Positions 36,613-45,098 are shown, numbered from the stretch's first letter. The stretch: DNA of 64,000 bases from Paraburkholderia sp. PREW-6R (GCF_039621805.1 NZ_CP155075.1:868001-932000), one strand, 5' to 3'. Program-made: numbers and translations. The notes: a model not told the origin generated them from the letters alone.

Positions 36613-37515
36613 GTGACCGACCTTTTCAACGATGTTCCGGCATTCGTCGCCGCCGCTGAGGCAGGAAGCTTTTCAGCCGCCGGGAGGGAGTTGCATCTGT
36701 CGCGCTCTGCGGTGGGTAAGGCTGTTGCGCGCATCGAAGCGCGGCTTGGAGCTCAGCTCTTCCATCGCACCACGCGCGCTCAACTCCTGACCGAAGAGGG
36801 CCGCGCGTTCCTCGCCCGTTGCGTCAGGGCCATGGCGGAGCTGCGTGAAGGCGCCGCCCTGCTCGATGCGGGGCGCGACAGTGTGCGCGGAACGCTCCGC
36901 ATCACGATGCCGGTTCTCTACGGCCGGCTGAAGATCGCCCCACTGTTGATGCATCTGGCCGACGCGCACCCGGAGTTGTTGATGGAGCTTGATCTGCGAG
37001 ACCGTCGCGTCTCCCTGGTTGAGGAAGGCTTCGACCTGGCGATCAGAAGCGGCTCCCTCGGCGACACGGTGGGCCTGTCGTCCCGCGTCATCGGCCGGCA
37101 TGCCACTGTATTGTGCGCATCGCCATCGCTGGTCGAACGAGTCGGGATGCTTCGCTCGCTTGATGATCTCGGCCGATACGACGCGCTTGTCTATCATCGC
37201 GATGGATGGAGTGAGCCCTGGGCCTTCCCCGACGACGAAGGACGCATGAAACTGGTGGAGCCTCGCTCGCGCATGCGGGCTGCTGATCTCGGCATCATTC
37301 TGGACGCAGCGGTTGCCGGACGAGGAGTCGCGTGGCTACCCGACTGGCTGATAGAAGAGGCGCTCGGAACGGGACGGCTCGTGCGGCTCCTGCCTGACCT
37401 CCCCGCTCGCCACCACGATATCAATCTGCTCTGGGCCTCGGCGTCGGTTCTTCCCGCGCGGCTGCAAGTCGCGATCACGGCCCTTGCGGGGACAAGTGAG
37501 CCGGCGCCTGTCTGA
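36613..37515 (+). CDS. LysR family transcriptional regulator
   Basis: 300 aa from the GTG at 36613 (VTDLFNDVPAFVAAAEAGSF), typical length. Winged HTH: SFSAAGRELHLSRSAVGKAV, followed by RLGAQLFHRTTR. The effector domain spans about residues 90-295. Such regulators are tetrameric and usually act on a divergent gene, here the DUF1579-like gene 90 bases away. The longer frame starting at 36439 overlaps that gene and is not used. Confidence 0.92.
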   Translation: MTDLFNDVPAFVAAAEAGSFSAAGRELHLSRSAVGKAVARIEARLGAQLFHRTTRAQLLTEEGRAFLARCVRAMAELREGAALLDAGRDSVRGTLRITMPVLYGRLKIAPLLMHLADAHPELLMELDLRDRRVSLVEEGFDLAIRSGSLGDTVGLSSRVIGRHATVLCASPSLVERVGMLRSLDDLGRYDALVYHRDGWSEPWAFPDDEGRMKLVEPRSRMRAADLGIILDAAVAGRGVAWLPDWLIEEALGTGRLVRLLPDLPARHHDINLLWASASVLPARLQVAITALAGTSEPAPV

Positions 37516-37932
37516 CGTTATCCGCTCAAATCGCCCATCTTGCTGCCAGCAATGAGTAGCGCGACTTCCTCTGCAATCGATTCGCGCGGCGTGATGATAA
37601 TCATGCGTTAAAAAAACGGTCGCCCGTAATGCGAGCGCGGCATAGATGCCCTCGCTTTGGTCCATATCGAAGAAGACTGCACCAAGGATGCTGTTACGAC
37701 GGACGCCGCAACAGCCCCTCAATGGTCGCGTCAAGGCCCGGGATCAGGCCAGCCTCTGGCTTCGGCTCGTTAAAATACGTTCTTGCCGCCGCCGGCGCGA
37801 AAGTCACGCGCATCCGGCGCGACTCGCCGCTTACTACGTCGACCGCCGACACAGTTTCAGGCGCTTTCCTGCCTCCATCGAGTGATAGGGCGTCATGCCG
37901 GCGACCGCACTTCGAGCTTAGGACCGCGAATC
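37516..37932. other. intergenic region, no supported gene
   Basis: 417 bases. A minus-strand frame (37694-37990) contains somewhat protein-like text near VTFAPAAARTYFNEPKPEAG but lacks a start and matches no family known to me; it might be a C-terminal remnant. Confidence 0.35.
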
Positions 37933-38343
37933 TTAATCTCGCGGACGGCGTCCAGAATGCTCCGGTAGCCCGTCCGCCAGATGAATCCACGGCAACTTCT
38001 GCGCGACATGAATGTGATCGGCAGCGAAGACTGTTTCAGGCGCATCGAGGCTGCAAGTTGTTACGTCCATCAAATCCGGAAAAGCGGAGTGAGTGTAGGT
38101 CAGTTGCGTGCCGCAATCTGCGCAGAAACCTCTCATTACTGGCGCACTCGAGGCAAAGTGCCTGGGTGTTCCATGCGTAAGCCGGAAGTCTTTCCGGTCG
38201 AGAGTAAACCATCCTACAATCGGCGCCGCAGCGGCTTTCCGACAGGAGATGCAGTGGCAGATAGTCGGGCTCGATTTCCGTCCGGAAACTTCATAACGGA
38301 TATTTCCGCAGAAACAGCCGCCGATCAGCATTTGCGTTTGCAT
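37933..38343 (-). CDS. GFA/CENP-V family protein
   Basis: 136 aa from the ATG at 38343. The Zn-binding motifs of glutathione-dependent formaldehyde-activating-like proteins are seen: GGCFCGNIRYEV, CHCISCRKAAAAP and FCADCGTQLTY, with the C-terminal HVAQKLPWIHLADGLP. Despite the name, most members have no proven formaldehyde role. A longer start at 38373 is possible. Confidence 0.9.
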   Translation of the reverse strand: MQTQMLIGGCFCGNIRYEVSGRKSSPTICHCISCRKAAAAPIVGWFTLDRKDFRLTHGTPRHFASSAPVMRGFCADCGTQLTYTHSAFPDLMDVTTCSLDAPETVFAADHIHVAQKLPWIHLADGLPEHSGRRPRD

Positions 38344-38373
38344 TACGTTTTCCCAGGAAGGTGAATTGAACAT

Positions 38374-38798
38374 TATGAGTCATGCCCTACTTCGTGAAAT
38401 CAGCCGGAATTCGTGACTACAAGAATGCTTTCCGAAGTAGTCCATAATTATTTTCCCTCTGGCCGCATGGTCAGTTTCTGGCAGAAGCCAACATGTGTCG
38501 AATTCCTGAACACTTCCACTTGTCCTGGTTCAGATTTGACCGGCCCGAACGTTGACGAACGTTTGCTGGATTTCCCGCCTGAGTGTTCATGACGAAGGGC
38601 CTCGAAACACGATCGGCCCACGCAGAAGCTGCCCCGCGAAAAGAAGAAAGCGGCCAACATTGCCTTGTCCCGATACGAACTGAAGGTCGTCGACGCGCGA
38701 TACTTCTCGAACAAACATCGACGTGTTCGGGTTGCTCCTGAATGCCGCTGAAACGGCGACCAATCGCGAACCCAAAATGCACGCGGCTCGAGTTCTTC
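38374..38798. other. intergenic region, no supported gene
   Basis: 425 bases with no recognisable gene. Several frames are open on the minus strand but give random-looking text. Confidence 0.4.
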
Positions 38799-39428
38799 CT
38801 AGCGAACGATCCGCTGGACGAAGTGCAATTCAACCGCGGATAGAGGGCCACCGAGCTGTTGCATCGCACCGCCTGCCGCGAGAGAGCCGAGGTCGAGCGC
38901 GGCGAGGCCCGTTGAATGAATAAGTTGGATTACGAGCGCCTTGGCATCGCGATCATCTCCTGACACGAACAGCACGGTCTTCGGCTTCTGTGGCGAGAAA
39001 TCCTGTATCCACGCCATCGGCATATTGCTGATTGACTTCACCAGCCTGGCTCCAGACGCCATTTTGGCGACGATTTCGCTCGACGTGCGGCCCTCCAGCG
39101 CGGCAACCGATCTCGCTACGCCGTCAGCGCTGATGTCCGGTGCCTCGCCCATGTGGGCGTTCGTCCCGTCGACGAGTATGCGCCCGCTCCAGTCGATACC
39201 CCTGAGCGCCTCCGGCGCATCCGCCCAATTCGTGGCGAGGACGACCACATCGCATTTCGCAGCATCCTGCCTGGACCCTGCGCTGGCGGCCGGGCCCAGT
39301 TCGGCGACGAGCCCTGCTAATGCGTCTGGTCCTCGCGAACTGGACAGCACGATCTCATGGCCCGCCCCTACGAAATGACGACCCATGGTCGTCGCCATGC
39401 GGCCAGCGCCAATGAACCCAATATTCAT
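38799..39428 (-). CDS. NADPH-dependent F420 reductase-like oxidoreductase
   Basis: 209 aa from the ATG at 39428 with GGAG eight bases upstream. Rossmann motif at the N terminus (NIGFIGAGRMATTMGRHF) and VVVLATNWADAPEAL, VDGTNAHMG and LVKSISNMPMAWI follow the NADP-binding/F420-type reductase pattern. Since the genus is not expected to make F420, the partner is more likely a small carbonyl substrate or another flavin. An azoreductase remnant ends 28 bases before its start, and a paralogue of this gene lies at 40761-41360. Confidence 0.88.
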   Translation of the reverse strand: MNIGFIGAGRMATTMGRHFVGAGHEIVLSSSRGPDALAGLVAELGPAASAGSRQDAAKCDVVVLATNWADAPEALRGIDWSGRILVDGTNAHMGEAPDISADGVARSVAALEGRTSSEIVAKMASGARLVKSISNMPMAWIQDFSPQKPKTVLFVSGDDRDAKALVIQLIHSTGLAALDLGSLAAGGAMQQLGGPLSAVELHFVQRIVR

Positions 39429-39456
39429 GATTGTTTCTCCGACTTTAATCGACCGC

Positions 39457-39880
39457 TCAGGCAGCCGCGGCCGACGCAATCCCCTCGCCGAACGCCTCCA
39501 CTGCCGTCTCGCCTGACATGCCAGCGCGCGCCGGTCCGGCGATCACGATGCCCAGATCTGTCATTCCGATGAAACCTAGCACCTGACGAAGGTAGCTGCT
39601 CGCGTGATCGTAGCCTTCGATCGGAGAGCCCGGACTGAAATCACCTCCGCTCGCGAGGATGACGGTAGCCTTCTTGCCGGTTAGCTGTCCGACGTTGTCG
39701 ACAACCGTGACCCGACCCGCACGATATGGTCGATATAAGCCTTCAGCACCGCCGGGATGGTGAAGTTGTACATCGGTGTGCCGATGACAATGCGATCGGG
39801 CTGTCTGAAGCTCGGCGACCAGATCGTTCGATATGTTGATGGCGGCAGCACTCTCCGGCGAAGTTGCTCCCGGGGCGGAA
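39457..39880 (-). pseudogene. azoR: azoR FMN-dependent NADH:quinone/azoreductase remnant
   Basis: Reading the minus strand, clear azoreductase segments occur in three frames: TSPESAAAINISNDLVAELQ; then IVIGTPMYNFTIPAVLKAYI with DHIVR; then GRVTVVDNVGQLTGKKATVI followed by ILASGGDFSPGSPIEGYDHA and the C terminus GEGIASAAAA. At least two frameshifts are needed, near 39717 and near 39803, and the N-terminal FMN-binding part is missing beyond about 39880. A functional enzyme is not possible. AzoR reduces quinones and azo compounds. Confidence 0.88.
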
Positions 39881-40158
39881 CACTAGTTGTCAGGTTCCAA
39901 GTGGATTCACTTTAACTGTCTTTCGTATCACGCAAGCCCACTGGGCTCGTGCACTCAGTCCCGCGCGCGGCCCAATTCGGCTTGAGCGCCTTGCAGTTCA
40001 GAGTCGTAGGTCAGCGCCAAGTTTGCACCTTTAGCGTGGATTGATCGTAGAGAGACAGCTTTTCTGCGGTTGGATATTCGTCGAGCGCGCCGCATGCGAG
40101 GGAACGATCCACGGCCGATCCGCCACTTCTTTCGCCCGATGGCTGGAGATGCACAACG

Positions 40159-40575
40159 CTACGCCTGCCCGGACGCATCCTTCTCCGAGGCCCGCGCCAA
40201 AGCCTGGGTGTCGACGTATTCCCGGATCTTCGTTATCTTGCCGTTTCGAACGGTGAAGGCGAAGACAAAGTCGTCCTTGAACGGCTTTTGGGTAGCCTTG
40301 ATTCTCCCCGTCGCGACACCAAGGACCATGACGCGCTCTCCCTGCGCCACGAACTCGGGAGGCTCCGGCGATGTCATTTCCACCTCTTGGGACGCCTTCT
40401 GAAGCACACCCGCCACGCCCGCGTGCCCGCGGTGTGTGCCGGCCAGCGGCCAGTTCTCGCCCGGTATGATCCATTCAATATCCTCGGCACATACCGCCAG
40501 CAGAGCTTGCTTATCGCCGCGGCCGATCGCTTCAAAGAAATGCTTCACAAGCTGTACATCGTTTTGAGTACTCAC
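40159..40575 (-). CDS. NTF2-like (SnoaL-type) protein
   Basis: 138 aa from the GTG at 40575 (GGAGAA upstream). The fold is the cone-shaped NTF2-like barrel, seen as VKHFFEAIGRGDKQALLAVC, EDIEWIIPG, RVMVLGVATG and ITKIREYVDTQALARA. Members act as isomerases, hydrolases or binding proteins on small hydrophobic compounds. A close paralogue (137 aa, about 60 percent identical by eye) lies at 44685-45098. The corresponding GTG/ATG starts (xSTxNVQ) agree in the two. Confidence 0.88.
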   Translation of the reverse strand: MSTQNDVQLVKHFFEAIGRGDKQALLAVCAEDIEWIIPGENWPLAGTHRGHAGVAGVLQKASQEVEMTSPEPPEFVAQGERVMVLGVATGRIKATQKPFKDDFVFAFTVRNGKITKIREYVDTQALARASEKDASGQA

Positions 40576-40760
40576 AATAAGTTCTCCACTTTGTTGATTT
40601 TCACTGAGATGCAACGGCCTTCGTACCGAATTCAACGGGCTCGAAGAGGTATCGCATTGCGTCGGACGGCTGATTCCAACGTTAGCCATATAAAACTTCG
40701 ACGATCAGAAGTCGGCTGCATTGATCTCGAAAAACGTAACCGCAGCGCAATCCCGATCCA

Positions 40761-41360
40761 TCAGTCGAACCGGGTTAAGTCCTTGAAGATCAGGCGACCC
40801 CAGCTATTTCCGCGCGCCTGCACGAGCAACCCACCTTCCGAAAGGCCGCCAAGCTGGATCGGCGCAAAGCCGAGTTTTTCCGCAAGCGCGCCAATCTCCA
40901 TGGCGGCGCCGTCATCGTCGCTCGCGAGGAACACGACTCGCCGGCCACCCTGTACGGCAGGGTCCTGTTCAAGGACGCGGGCGCCCAAATGATTGAAGCC
41001 CTTGACCAGCCTACTACCCGGGAAGGCCTGCGCGACGGCTTCGGAAGAAGGTTGACCACCCAGTTCCTCGGGAGGCACGCCGTAGGCATTGGTGACATCG
41101 ACAAGAGTCTTCCCCTGCCAGTTGGGCAGCGCATTCGTGACATCCTTGTGCGACTCGAAACGAACAGCCAGAAAAACAATGTCCGCCTTGACCGCGTCCG
41201 ACAGTTTTCTGGGAATGATCGTAGGTCCGATCGCGGCGGCAGCCGATGCAAAACTTTCGGGGTCGCGCGTGGTTGCAACGGATACTTCAATGCCTCTGCG
41301 GGCAAACGCCTTGGCCAAAGCTTGGCCGATATTGCCGAAGCCGATGATTGCGTAGCTCAT
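40761..41360 (-). CDS. NADPH-dependent F420 reductase-like oxidoreductase (second copy)
   Basis: 199 aa from the ATG at 41360. Rossmann motif AIIGFGNIGQALAKAFARRG, then IVFLAVRFESHKDV, VDVTNAYGVPPEE and KGFNHLGARVLE. Same family as the gene at 38799-39428 but only distantly similar. It lies between an SDR (71 bases upstream) and an NTF2-like gene (185 bases downstream) on one strand, so the three may form an operon under the divergent HxlR regulator. Confidence 0.9.
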   Translation of the reverse strand: MSYAIIGFGNIGQALAKAFARRGIEVSVATTRDPESFASAAAAIGPTIIPRKLSDAVKADIVFLAVRFESHKDVTNALPNWQGKTLVDVTNAYGVPPEELGGQPSSEAVAQAFPGSRLVKGFNHLGARVLEQDPAVQGGRRVVFLASDDDGAAMEIGALAEKLGFAPIQLGGLSEGGLLVQARGNSWGRLIFKDLTRFD

Positions 41361-41431
41361 ATAGGTATCCCGCATTCGTCACGCCCTACGGACTCCTTAT
41401 TTTTAAAGGCGCACCGCAAGGCGAAGCCATG

Positions 41432-42166
41432 TCAAATTTGCGCCAGGCCGCCGTCAACGGCCACCTCGCTGCCGGTCATGAAACTGCTGTCGGACGACGC
41501 GAGGAAGGCAGCCACCGCCCCGATCTCGGCCGGCTCGGCCATCCGCAGCAGCGGAGTCATCGCACCGTAGGCTTTCTGGCCCTCTTCGCCCAGCGACCTC
41601 TTCGCGAGTTCGGTCGCCGTCGCGCCGGGTGAGAGCACATTCACCCGGATGCCAGTGCCCTTCAGGTCCTGCGCCCATGTCCGCGCGAGGTTGCGCACCG
41701 CTGCCTTGCTCGCGCTATAGGCAGTGAACCCCGGCGCGCCCGTGGTGCCGGCGCTAGATCCGGTCAGGATGATCGAACCGCCCGCGCTCATCAGCGGCAA
41801 CGCCTTCTGGACCGTAAAGATCGTACCTTTCACATTGGTGTCGAAGGTTTCGTCAATGTGCTCGGCGGTAATCTGCCCGAGCGGAAGCGGGCTTCCCGCC
41901 CCCGCGTTGGCGAGAACGACGTCGAGGCTTCCGCGCTCGGCCTTTACCGCGGCGTAAAGCCGGTCCAGGTCGGCCTCATCGGAAACCGATGCGTTCACTG
42001 CGCGGGCATTGGGCCCAAGGGCGGCCAAGGCGCTGTCGAGTGCTTCCTGCCGGCGGCCGACGATGAAAACGAACGCACCTTCTTCGATAAAACGCTGCGC
42101 CGCGGCGAAACCGATGCCGGTGGCTCCGCCGGTAATCACGGCGGTTTTTCCATTCAGTCTGGTCAT
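41432..42166 (-). CDS. SDR family oxidoreductase (HxlR-linked)
   Basis: 244 aa from the ATG at 42166 (AAGGA upstream). TGGATGIG is the cofactor motif; the usual NNAG appears as LANAGAG; the catalytic Tyr-Lys lies in YSASKAAV; SEVAVDGGLAQI closes the protein. Its divergent neighbour is an HxlR regulator with two palindromes between them. A paralogue with the same LxANAGAG variation lies at 43727-44479, beside a TetR regulator. Confidence 0.93.
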   Translation of the reverse strand: MTRLNGKTAVITGGATGIGFAAAQRFIEEGAFVFIVGRRQEALDSALAALGPNARAVNASVSDEADLDRLYAAVKAERGSLDVVLANAGAGSPLPLGQITAEHIDETFDTNVKGTIFTVQKALPLMSAGGSIILTGSSAGTTGAPGFTAYSASKAAVRNLARTWAQDLKGTGIRVNVLSPGATATELAKRSLGEEGQKAYGAMTPLLRMAEPAEIGAVAAFLASSDSSFMTGSEVAVDGGLAQI

Positions 42167-42220
42167 GTCATGCATCCTTCGTTAAGGTGTCCAGAAGCAG
42201 CAACGTGCTTGCTTGAAGTC

Positions 42221-42272
42221 AGTATGCTTCCCTGGTAACCTAACGACAAGTATGCACTTTTAGGTAAGTACC
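42221..42272. promoter_or_regulatory. HxlR operator candidates
   Basis: Between the SDR and HxlR starts: direct repeat AGTATGC at 42221-42227 and 42249-42255; palindrome GGTAACC at 42234-42240 and dyad GGTA-AG-TACC at 42263-42272, the latter ending four bases before the HxlR ATG. Spacing of the repeats is 28 bases. Likely sites for the HxlR protein itself. Confidence 0.5.
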
Positions 42273-42276
42273 CAAA

Positions 42277-42639
42277 ATGACGACGCCCCCTGAAATCTGC
42301 GACACCGGCTGCGGGCTCAATGCGACGCTCCGCATTATCTCGGGCAAGTGGAAACCGCTGATTCTGTTTTTCCTGCGAGGCGGCCCAAAGCGCTATGGCG
42401 AACTCAAGCGCTTGATCCCGGACGTCAGCGACAAGGTGTTGATCCAGCAATTGAAGGATCTGGAAGCCGATCGCGTACTCGCGCGCAAAGACTACGGAGA
42501 GGTGCCGCCTCGCGTCGACTATGCGCTGACTCCGCTTGGCCGCAGCCTGGCCGAGGCGATCATCCCACTGTGCACCTGGGGGACCGAACACGCGGCGGAA
42601 ATGGCGAGCATCTTCGCTGCGCGTGATGTCGCGTCCTAG
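42277..42639 (+). CDS. HxlR family transcriptional regulator
   Basis: 120 aa. Winged HTH with the family signature ISGKWKPLILFFLRGGPKRY, GELKRLIPDVSDKVLIQQLK and YALTPLGRSLAEAI. Two cysteines sit at residues 8 and 12 (ICDTGCGLN), the position where quinone- or aldehyde-sensing members such as YodB and HypR carry their redox Cys. This, and the azoreductase remnant and oxidoreductases nearby, suggest sensing of electrophiles; the inference is untested. No clear Shine-Dalgarno, so it may be leaderless or weakly translated. Confidence 0.92.
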   Translation: MTTPPEICDTGCGLNATLRIISGKWKPLILFFLRGGPKRYGELKRLIPDVSDKVLIQQLKDLEADRVLARKDYGEVPPRVDYALTPLGRSLAEAIIPLCTWGTEHAAEMASIFAARDVAS

Positions 42640-42976
42640 CAGGTGACGCGGCTTCGACTGTTATGCCTCCTCGGCGCGCAGTGCGTCGCAGCACGCGATC
42701 AAATCGCTGATCCCTTATCATGAACGATGTGGGCACCTGGCTACGACGATTCTGCGTCGGCGAGCTACCCACCCCTCTCTTGAAGGCACTCCCGAACGCC
42801 CTTTCGGATTCCTGATTACGGGCGAGGTAAGCGGGATCGTGCCTTCAGCCAATGGTCGAACTTCTCAACGATGATCATTCAATCCTGCTGGATCCATGAC
42901 CGTGAAAGAAGGAAGCAGCGCGACTGGTGAAGACGTCGCTCCAGCGTCCGCCACATTCCTTCCAGTCCAAATTGAT
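42640..42976. other. intergenic region, no supported gene
   Basis: 337 bases between the convergent HxlR and TetR genes. No clear gene or terminator seen. Confidence 0.4.
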
Positions 42977-43570
42977 TCAGCGCACGGCCTTTTTGGCAAC
43001 TTTCTTTTTGACCTCGTTCTCAGGCCGTTTTGTCAGTATGGCGCTCGTAATAAGGTGAACGAGATGATCTGCCCGTGGCGAGAATGAGGGCAGATCGACG
43101 AGCCAGCCGAGCGCTGCCATCAAGCCGAACAGGTCGTCACCATTCATATCGTCACGTGCCATCCCTTCGGCTTGCGCACGCAGCAACAGTCGTGCGCTCG
43201 CTGAATGCACCGCTGCGCATGAAGCGTAAAGCGCAGAGTCCGGATTGGTATGCGCCGCCGCCATCAGCGCAACAACGCCCCTATAGCTTTGCGCAAAGGC
43301 GATCCATTCGCGAAACCAGGACAGAAGTGCTTCATCGGATGATTCCGACGTTTCGAGTTCGCCGGCCTTCTGCGTCAGTTCGTCCAGATTCGTACACAGC
43401 AACGCTTCGAACAACGCTTCTCGCGTCGGGAAATGACGTAGCAAAGTAGCCAGCCCGACGCCAGCCCGGCGGGCGATATCTCGCATCGACGCGTCGACAC
43501 CGTGCTCGGCGACAACGTCGTGCGCAACTGCAAGTAGATGGCTGTAATTTTTCTGGGCGTCGGCTCGCAT
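42977..43570 (-). CDS. TetR family transcriptional regulator
   Basis: 197 aa from the ATG at 43570 (MRADAQKNYSHLLAVAHDVV). TetR HTH: HGVDASMRDIARRAGVGLAT followed by LLRHFPTREALFEAL. The ligand-binding part ends in a basic tail (RPENEVKKKVAKKAVR), longer than usual. The frame continues far upstream but only over the neighbouring SDR. Divergent from that SDR, with three related palindromes between them, it is most likely the SDR repressor and self-repressor. Confidence 0.93.
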   Translation of the reverse strand: MRADAQKNYSHLLAVAHDVVAEHGVDASMRDIARRAGVGLATLLRHFPTREALFEALLCTNLDELTQKAGELETSESSDEALLSWFREWIAFAQSYRGVVALMAAAHTNPDSALYASCAAVHSASARLLLRAQAEGMARDDMNGDDLFGLMAALGWLVDLPSFSPRADHLVHLITSAILTKRPENEVKKKVAKKAVR

Positions 43571-43578
43571 GGGGTCCC

Positions 43579-43607
43579 TTGACAACCGGATCAGTGATCC
43601 GTATATT
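43579..43607 (+). promoter_or_regulatory. near-consensus sigma-70 promoter with embedded operator
   Basis: TTGACA (43579-43584), 17-base spacer, TATATT (43602-43607), directed towards the SDR at 43727. The first operator palindrome (43588-43600) fills the spacer between the -35 and -10 boxes, so repressor bound there would block RNA polymerase. Confidence 0.72.
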
Positions 43608-43655
43608 TGGATCACTGATCCGGTTGTTGTTAGTGAATATCTGGATCGGCGATCC
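43582..43655. promoter_or_regulatory. triple TetR-type operator, including a 19-base-arm perfect inverted repeat
   Basis: Arms at 43582-43600 and 43609-43627 are perfect reverse complements (19 bases each, 8-base spacer). Each arm holds a 13-base palindrome of form GGATC-NNN-GATCC: GGATCAGTGATCC (43588-43600), GGATCACTGATCC (43609-43621), and a third, GGATCGGCGATCC (43643-43655). Centres are 21 and 34 bases apart; the first two lie on the same helix face. They sit between the divergent TetR and SDR genes. Confidence 0.8.
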
Positions 43656-43726
43656 AAATGATACAGCGCCTTTGTACCGACGGGAACAGCGGCGCTCCCT
43701 GACATCCCAAACGAAAGGCGAAAGTC

Positions 43727-44479
43727 ATGAAAAAATTGGAAGGCAAGGTTGCAGTCGTCACGGGCGGAAGCAGCGGAATTGGTTTGGCCACGGCCAGGCG
43801 CTTCGTGGAAGAAGGTGCGCACGTCGTGATCACTGGGCGACGTGAGAAAGAGTTGAAAGAGGCCGCCGCCGCCATCGAGAGAAACGTTACCACGGTCGCG
43901 GGCGACGTGTCCCGCCTGGCAGATCTGGACCGGCTGTATGCGGTCGTGAAGGAGAGACATGGTCATATCGACGTTCTCTTCGCAAACGCGGGCGCAGGGA
44001 CAGTTGCGCCGCTCGCGTTTGCTAGCGAGGCCCATTTTGACCAGACCTTCGACGTAAACGTGAAGGGAATGTTCTTTACGGTGCAGAAGGCGCTCCCTCT
44101 CTTCAGGGACGGCGGCTCGATTGTTCTTAACTCTTCGGTCGCGAACGTGAAGGGGCTTCCAGGATTCACTGCTTACGCTGGGAGTAAGGCCGCTGTGCGC
44201 AACTTTGCGCGCGGCTGGTCGCTGGAATTGAAAGACCGCAAAATCCGCGTGAATTGCGTGAGCCCCGGAGCAATCGACACCCCGGCCTTAACGACGACCA
44301 CGGGCCTGACCGCTGAACAGGCCGAGCAAGCGGTCGCACAGTTTATCGCGCAGATTCCGATGGGCCGCCGGGGGATGCCTGAGGAGCTTGCGGCAGCAGT
44401 CGCGTTCCTCGCCTCCGAGGAGAGTTCCTATATCACGGGTATCGATCTTCCAGTCGATGGAGGCTGGGCGCAGGGCTAA
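43727..44479 (+). CDS. SDR family oxidoreductase (TetR-linked)
   Basis: 250 aa with AAAGG upstream. Cofactor motif TGGSSGIG, LFANAGAG in place of NNAG, catalytic YAGSKAAV, and the C-terminal IDLPVDGGWAQG. Paralogue of the SDR at 41432-42166. Directed by the promoter with embedded operators, so probably induced when the TetR ligand is present. An NTF2-like gene and a methyltransferase gene follow on the same strand. Confidence 0.94.
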   Translation: MKKLEGKVAVVTGGSSGIGLATARRFVEEGAHVVITGRREKELKEAAAAIERNVTTVAGDVSRLADLDRLYAVVKERHGHIDVLFANAGAGTVAPLAFASEAHFDQTFDVNVKGMFFTVQKALPLFRDGGSIVLNSSVANVKGLPGFTAYAGSKAAVRNFARGWSLELKDRKIRVNCVSPGAIDTPALTTTTGLTAEQAEQAVAQFIAQIPMGRRGMPEELAAAVAFLASEESSYITGIDLPVDGGWAQG

Positions 44480-44684
44480 TTCCAGTGCGATCCCGTGGCT
44501 GGCTCACAACCGTCGCCGGTCGCGGGACCACGTTTTTGCAAGCAGGGCGGCCTCTTGTAAGGGCGTTTGACTGACGTGACCGACTTGACCGGTGACAGTT
44601 CGGTCCGGGCACCGGATAGTGACAGCGAGTTCTGATTGAGATACTTCGCGCGCGATTCGAACCGAGAGAAATGGAAAACATACG

Positions 44685-45098
44685 ATGAGCACTACTGAGA
44701 ACGTCCAGACCGTGAAAGACTTCTTCGCCGCGATCGGCCGCAGCGACAGGGAAGGCCTGCTGGGGTTGGCCGCCGAAGACATCGAGTGGATCATCCCGGG
44801 CAAAGACTGGCCGTTGGCCGGAACGCGTCGGGGACATGCGGGGCTGATAGATCTGCTTGAGACCGCATCCCGATCGATAGAAACGTCCGTGCAACCCCAG
44901 GAATTCATTGCGCAGGGAGACAGGGTCCTTGTCGTCGGCTTCGCCACGGGGACGGTCAAAGCCACGAACAGGACGTTCGAGGACAACTGGATCTTCGCCA
45001 TCACCGTCCGTGACGGCAAACTGAAGAGCATCCGCGAATACATCGACACCCAGGCACTGGCGCGCGCTTCGCAGACGGACATGTCTGGACCAGCGTAG
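44685..45098 (+). CDS. NTF2-like (SnoaL-type) protein (second copy)
   Basis: 137 aa. Same family and start as the gene at 40159-40575: NVQTVKDFFAAIGRSDREGL, EDIEWIIPG, VLVVGFATG and SIREYIDTQALARASQ. It follows the TetR-linked SDR after 205 bases, mirroring the SDR/NTF2 pairing in the HxlR set. The role is probably binding or converting a small molecule handled by the SDR. Confidence 0.88.
   Translation: MSTTENVQTVKDFFAAIGRSDREGLLGLAAEDIEWIIPGKDWPLAGTRRGHAGLIDLLETASRSIETSVQPQEFIAQGDRVLVVGFATGTVKATNRTFEDNWIFAITVRDGKLKSIREYIDTQALARASQTDMSGPA

Noticed and set aside
42977..44035. TetR reading frame extended upstream to 44035
   Set aside because: The extra 155 codons are antisense to the SDR, and the ATG at 43570 gives the usual TetR length and N terminus.
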